Of a stretch of DNA of 64,000 bases, positions 61,186-64,000 are shown one piece after another. How positions within the stretch are numbered: position 1 is the stretch's first letter; each line of letters starts with the position of its first letter. Made by a program: the position numbers and the translations under genes. Source of the stretch: Bacteroidota bacterium (GTDB taxonomy: Bacteria; Bacteroidota; Bacteroidia; Bacteroidales; F082). Under the pieces are notes generated by a model. It did not search any database and was not told where the DNA came from. It worked only from the letters and a program-made list of their open reading frames with translations. The DNA lies in assembly GCA_018336075.1 (NCBI GenBank), contig JAGXRB010000098.1:38219-102218 (forward strand). The letters are read 5' to 3'.

Positions 61186-62421
61186 TTATTCGTCTCTCAA
61201 AGCTTCAATGGGTCTGATAGAGGCTGCGCGTTGTGCCGGAAAAAAACCAGCCAAAGCTCCGGCAAAAACTAATAAAACGGTTGCTCCAACAGCGATCTGT
61301 ATGTCCACCTCGGGCCTTGTAAAAAAGGGCGCATCAATATTTTTTGAAATCAATTCAAGCAGACCTACACCAAGCACAAGCCCTATATATCCTGCAAAGC
61401 CAGTGATTAGAATGGCTTCCTGCATGATCAGACTTATTATGCTTCCGGGCGTGGCACCAAGTGCTTTTCGGATGCCGATTTCCTTGGTGCGGTCTTTCAC
61501 CACAATCATCATAATATTGCTAACTCCCACCACACCAGCGATGATTGTGCCTATGCCAATCACCCATATAAACATGCTGATGCTTGCAAAGAGCTTCTTG
61601 AATTTCTGAAACTCCTCAACGCTGTTCCAAAAAAACATTGCCCGTTCATCGGTCACATCAAAGCGGTGGCGTGCAGCAAGCTTCGATTTGATATTTTCTT
61701 CAATGGCCTTGGCTTCTTCTTCGTTTGCATTGCCAACGGTTACAACAATTCCCTGTACATTTCGTCCGGCGCCAAACACTTTCTGGGCAGCACTGAGCGG
61801 CACATAAACCAGCTGCATATTCTCATCGCGACCGTCGTCGTCGTTGAAAACACCAACTACTTTGAAAGGAATACCATTTACATTTACATATTTATCGAGG
61901 GCATCTTCACCATTTTTGAAAAGAGCATCTTTCACAAGCGTGCTTATCACAACTGATTTGCGGTTATTTGTCTGATCGAGATGGTTCACAAAACGGCCTT
62001 CAAGCATGGTTAATTTTTCAACAATTCCATAATCCGGATGAATACCGCGGATACTGAAAGAACCAAATTCGTTTTTGTATGAAACTGTGTTTCCGGACCA
62101 AATCTGATACCGCGAAGAAATCAATTCGATGCCATCAACTGTTTTGGCGAGATACTCATAATCTTCATTGGTCATTTGTATGGATCGGCCGGGTTTCATG
62201 CCTGCATGTGGCTTGCTTGTTTGTCCGTTCCACATCCAGATAGCGTTTGTGGCTGATGAACGAAACTGATTTTCGACACCATTTTGAAGGCCAATGCCCG
62301 AACCCTGGAGGATAATCAGCATAAAAATACCCCATGCCACCGAAAATCCGGTGAGAAAAGTACGAAGCTTGTTTTTTTCGATCGTACTGAAAATTTCCTG
62401 CCATTTATCGAGATCAAACAT
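61186..62421 (-). CDS. MacB/FtsX-type ABC transporter permease 2
   Basis: A 411-residue paralogue of permease 1 with the same one-plus-three helix layout and VKDRTKEIGIRKALGATPGSIISLI. The start at 62421 was chosen because MFDLDKWQEIFSTIEKNKLRT matches the sister protein, and it overlaps the stop of a 46-residue gene (ATGTTTGA), while the longer frame would add unrelated residues. The two permeases probably form a heterodimer. Confidence 0.92.
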   Translation of the reverse strand: MFDLDKWQEIFSTIEKNKLRTFLTGFSVAWGIFMLIILQGSGIGLQNGVENQFRSSATNAIWMWNGQTSKPHAGMKPGRSIQMTNEDYEYLAKTVDGIELISSRYQIWSGNTVSYKNEFGSFSIRGIHPDYGIVEKLTMLEGRFVNHLDQTNNRKSVVISTLVKDALFKNGEDALDKYVNVNGIPFKVVGVFNDDDGRDENMQLVYVPLSAAQKVFGAGRNVQGIVVTVGNANEEEAKAIEENIKSKLAARHRFDVTDERAMFFWNSVEEFQKFKKLFASISMFIWVIGIGTIIAGVVGVSNIMMIVVKDRTKEIGIRKALGATPGSIISLIMQEAILITGFAGYIGLVLGVGLLELISKNIDAPFFTRPEVDIQIAVGATVLLVFAGALAGFFPAQRAASIRPIEALRDE

Positions 62422-62554
62422 CTTTTTGTGAATTTGATTTTTTAACTGATTGCCATACAAAAACAGGTGTGAGCCGGGCTTTTACATCATCATTACCAAC
62501 CAATCTTTCCCACTTGCTGAAGATTTCGAGTAAATAATCTGTTATCTTTTTCAT
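62414..62554 (-). CDS. Small conserved-position protein in the exporter operon
   Basis: A 46-residue protein beginning MKKITDYLLEIFSKW and ending KSNSQKDV, translated from ATG at 62554 to TGA at 62414-62416. It lies 18 bases after the ATPase stop, with GAGAAT before the start, and its stop overlaps the permease start by eight bases, a pattern of translational coupling. It has an amphipathic, charged character and no signal peptide. I do not recognise a family; it may be a regulatory subunit or a leader for coupling. Confidence 0.55.
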   Translation of the reverse strand: MKKITDYLLEIFSKWERLVGNDDVKARLTPVFVWQSVKKSNSQKDV

Positions 62555-62572
62555 CCTGTTAATTCTCTTAAT

Positions 62573-63292
62573 TTAAACAGCTTTATTGAGCATCTGAATT
62601 TCCTGGGGTGAGTGAAAACCGTTTTTCATGTCGGTTCCGATCAAACCATCGTGAAGACGGATGATGCGTTGCGTCTGATGTGCGATATCGTTTTCGTGGG
62701 TTACAATAATGATCGTGATGCCACTTTGATTTATTTCACGAAACAAGCCAATCACTTCGTTGGAAGTTACGCTGTCGAGTGCTCCTGTAGGCTCATCGGC
62801 AAGGATGACTTTTGGTTGCGAGATCAATGCTCTGGCAATGGCTAATCTTTGTTTTTGCCCGCCGGAAAGTTCATTTGGAAGATGGTCTGCCCATTCGAGA
62901 AGTCCGACCCTGTCGAGATATTCCATGGCCAGTTTGTTTCGTTTACGCCTTGCTACACCTTGGTAGTAGAGCGGAAGCGCAACATTTTCCATTGCATTTT
63001 TAAACCCTATCAGGTTGAAAGACTGGAAAACAAAACCCAGAAACTTGTTGCGCAGCGTGGCAGCTTTGGTTTCGTTCATGTTTTTTATTGGCATGCCGTC
63101 AAGCAGATACTCGCCTTTATCATGCACGTCAAGCAGACCGATGATATTGAGCAAAGTAGATTTCCCTGATCCGGAAGAACCCATGATGGCAACCATTTCG
63201 CCTGCATTTACCTGCAAATCGATGCCTTTGAGCACGTGCAGGCTGTTGCTGCCCATCTGATAGCTTTTGTGAATATTGCTTAAACTGATCAT
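62573..63292 (-). CDS. MacB/LolD-type ABC transporter ATPase
   Basis: A 239-residue ATP-binding protein, first gene of the operon. Walker A is GSSGSGKST, the Q-loop is FVFQSFNL, the signature is [14 protein letters not shown], and Walker B is VILADEPTGALD, followed by the H-loop VTHEND. The LolD/MacB-type sequence fits a mechanotransmission exporter with the two FtsX permeases and adaptor downstream. The substrate could be lipoprotein, peptide or drug; sequence does not tell. Confidence 0.94.
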   Translation of the reverse strand: MISLSNIHKSYQMGSNSLHVLKGIDLQVNAGEMVAIMGSSGSGKSTLLNIIGLLDVHDKGEYLLDGMPIKNMNETKAATLRNKFLGFVFQSFNLIGFKNAMENVALPLYYQGVARRKRNKLAMEYLDRVGLLEWADHLPNELSGGQKQRLAIARALISQPKVILADEPTGALDSVTSNEVIGLFREINQSGITIIIVTHENDIAHQTQRIIRLHDGLIGTDMKNGFHSPQEIQMLNKAV

Positions 63293-63628
63293 TTTTTTTT
63301 GTGTAGTTTGGGTTTAAAAAAAATAGTCTGCTGTAAAAAATCACTTATTATGCCAAAAAGTGTAATAAGCAGATATTTAGAAATATATACACATTAAAAC
63401 TTTGCATCAAGAATTTTTGTGCATCTGTGTTGTGTGCGCTTGCGTTCATTTTTATTCGAAAACGAACACATTATTACAAGCTTTCTTCTTCATTTTCGGA
63501 CACTTTTGTTCAAAATATCCCACTACTTTTTATATGGAGGTTGTGGTGTCCGAAAACCTTCAGAATTCCTTTAAAATAATTAGCAGTTAGGAATTCAAAA
63601 AGAACTGTTCCCTTTTGAAAAAAGATAC
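63293..63628. other. Intergenic region upstream of the exporter operon
   Basis: About 335 AT-rich bases. They should contain the exporter promoter on the minus strand. A partially mirrored TTCGGACAC/GTGTCCGAA pair (63495-63503 and 63546-63554) could be an operator or a hairpin. No gene is evident. Confidence 0.45.
63495..63554. repeat. Inverted TTCGGACAC / GTGTCCGAA pair
   Basis: Nine-base perfectly complementary arms about 42 bases apart in the region upstream of the ABC exporter ATPase gene. The arms could pair as a hairpin or be two facing regulator half-sites. Confidence 0.4.
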
Positions 63629-63766
63629 ATGCATCCTCAGGAGTATTTTGAAATCATTTCGGAGCGGAAACAAACTTTCAAAACCAAATGGGAGGAAAAG
63701 TCTTTGCCCGAATGGAATCTGGCAGAATATATAGCTTACAGAAAGCTATTTAAAGAATCTGAATAG
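63629..63766 (+). CDS. Small ORF, 45 residues, possibly a gene remnant
   Basis: ATG at 63629 to TAG at 63764-63766. The sequence is protein-like, with balanced charges and aromatics (MHPQEYFEIISERKQTFKTK, then WEEKSLPEWNLAEYIAYRKL). The frame stays open upstream to 63584 without an ATG, so it could be the 3' end of a decayed gene. It converges on the DUF819 gene. No family recognised. Confidence 0.35.
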   Translation: MHPQEYFEIISERKQTFKTKWEEKSLPEWNLAEYIAYRKLFKESE

Positions 63767-63775
63767 CCGAAGATA

Positions 63776-64000
63776 TCAAAGTACCTTGAGCAAATTTGCA
63801 ATCAGAAAGCCAAGATAGTTTCCAATGGCATAACCGATGATTCCGATTGTAATTCCAGGAAGGATTACTTCCTTGTTTTTGATAGCGCCTGCAACAACGG
63901 GTACAAAAGGCGGACTGCAAATCATGGCTGTGGAAGTAATCATGACAGTGTCGGCATCGATTTTAAAGATTTTAGAAAGCAAAACGTGCATAAATAGCGA
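63776..64000 (-). CDS. DUF819 family membrane protein, 5' end cut by the window
   Basis: The last 74 or so codons of a gene running leftward from beyond the right edge; the frame is open to 64000. KIDADTVMITSTAMICSPPFVPVVAGAIKN and the hydrophobic GITIGIIGYAIGNYLGFLIA end match my recollection of the DUF819 (YjcL-like) family, multi-helix membrane proteins of unknown function. An in-frame ATG at 63991 is internal, not the start. Confidence 0.7.
   Translation of the reverse strand, partial: SLFMHVLLSKIFKIDADTVMITSTAMICSPPFVPVVAGAIKNKEVILPGITIGIIGYAIGNYLGFLIANLLKVL

Noticed and set aside
1-64000. tRNA, rRNA, CRISPR and insertion-sequence search by eye
   Set aside because: No cloverleaf with conserved T-arm, no regularly spaced repeats, and no transposase motif was seen; a tRNAscan or IS search would be needed to be sure.

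Overview
The window looks like chromosomal DNA of a Bacteroidota bacterium, probably an anaerobic or facultative environmental Bacteroidales-type organism. The basis is AT-rich DNA with few Shine-Dalgarno sites, T9SS-type C-terminal sorting domains on the CotH proteins, a reg_prop/Y_Y_Y hybrid-style sensor kinase paired with a LytTR regulator, a BlaI/BlaR1-TonB pair, TAnnTTTG-type -7 boxes, DUF5777 and DUF2805 (TIGR03643) proteins, and large GH92/GH20/GH29 glycosidases. I could not fix the genus. No rRNA, tRNA, CRISPR array, insertion sequence or prophage was seen.

Layout. 1-5.3 kb holds housekeeping genes: the tail of a LutB-like protein, ruvC, a flippase/GT2 pair, ornithine carbamoyltransferase, a DUF3109 protein and mscL. 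5.6-12.1 kb is a leftward block: EEP phosphatase/nuclease, YceI, sensor kinase, LytTR regulator, OB-fold protein and a second YceI. 12.4-16.6 kb holds a small exported protein, an MscS channel, a BlaI/BlaR1-TonB operon with two nearly identical palindromes (likely operators), and comF. 16.8-23.5 kb holds a double ABC ATPase, RNase R, a GT39-like membrane protein, queD and TIGR03643. 23.5-30.3 kb is a tandem pair of very large secreted CotH-kinase proteins. 30.4-38.6 kb is mixed metabolism: thioesterase, nitroreductase, an acyl-AMP ligase/ACP/acyltransferase fusion, asparagine synthetase and a DinB-like protein.

The most unusual part is 38.8-46.8 kb, a rightward c-type cytochrome island. It holds a hexaheme lipoprotein with a collagen-like spacer, a monoheme lipoprotein, a DUF5777 beta-barrel, two duplicated monoheme cytochromes, a NapC-like heptaheme quinol dehydrogenase, a heptaheme/b-type cytochrome pair and an OB-fold lipoprotein. 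By motif count this is 23 covalent hemes plus probably two b hemes. It is preceded by a perfect FNR-type palindrome and contains a sigma-54-like promoter. I infer a quinol-to-cell-surface electron conduit that could be new in this form, but no terminal reductase is visible and the function is unproven.

46.8-58.5 kb is a glycan-degradation locus. A PocR/PAS histidine kinase is followed leftward at short spacing by GH29 fucosidase, GH20 hexosaminidase, GH92 mannosidase and a LacI regulator, with a GDSL esterase beyond on the other strand; there is no SusC/SusD. The set suits trimming of fucose, N-acetylhexosamine and alpha-mannose from glycoprotein N-glycans. 58.6-63.3 kb is a MacAB-like ABC exporter operon with two paralogous permeases and a previously easy-to-miss 46-residue gene overlapping one permease start. 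The right edge cuts a DUF819-type membrane protein.
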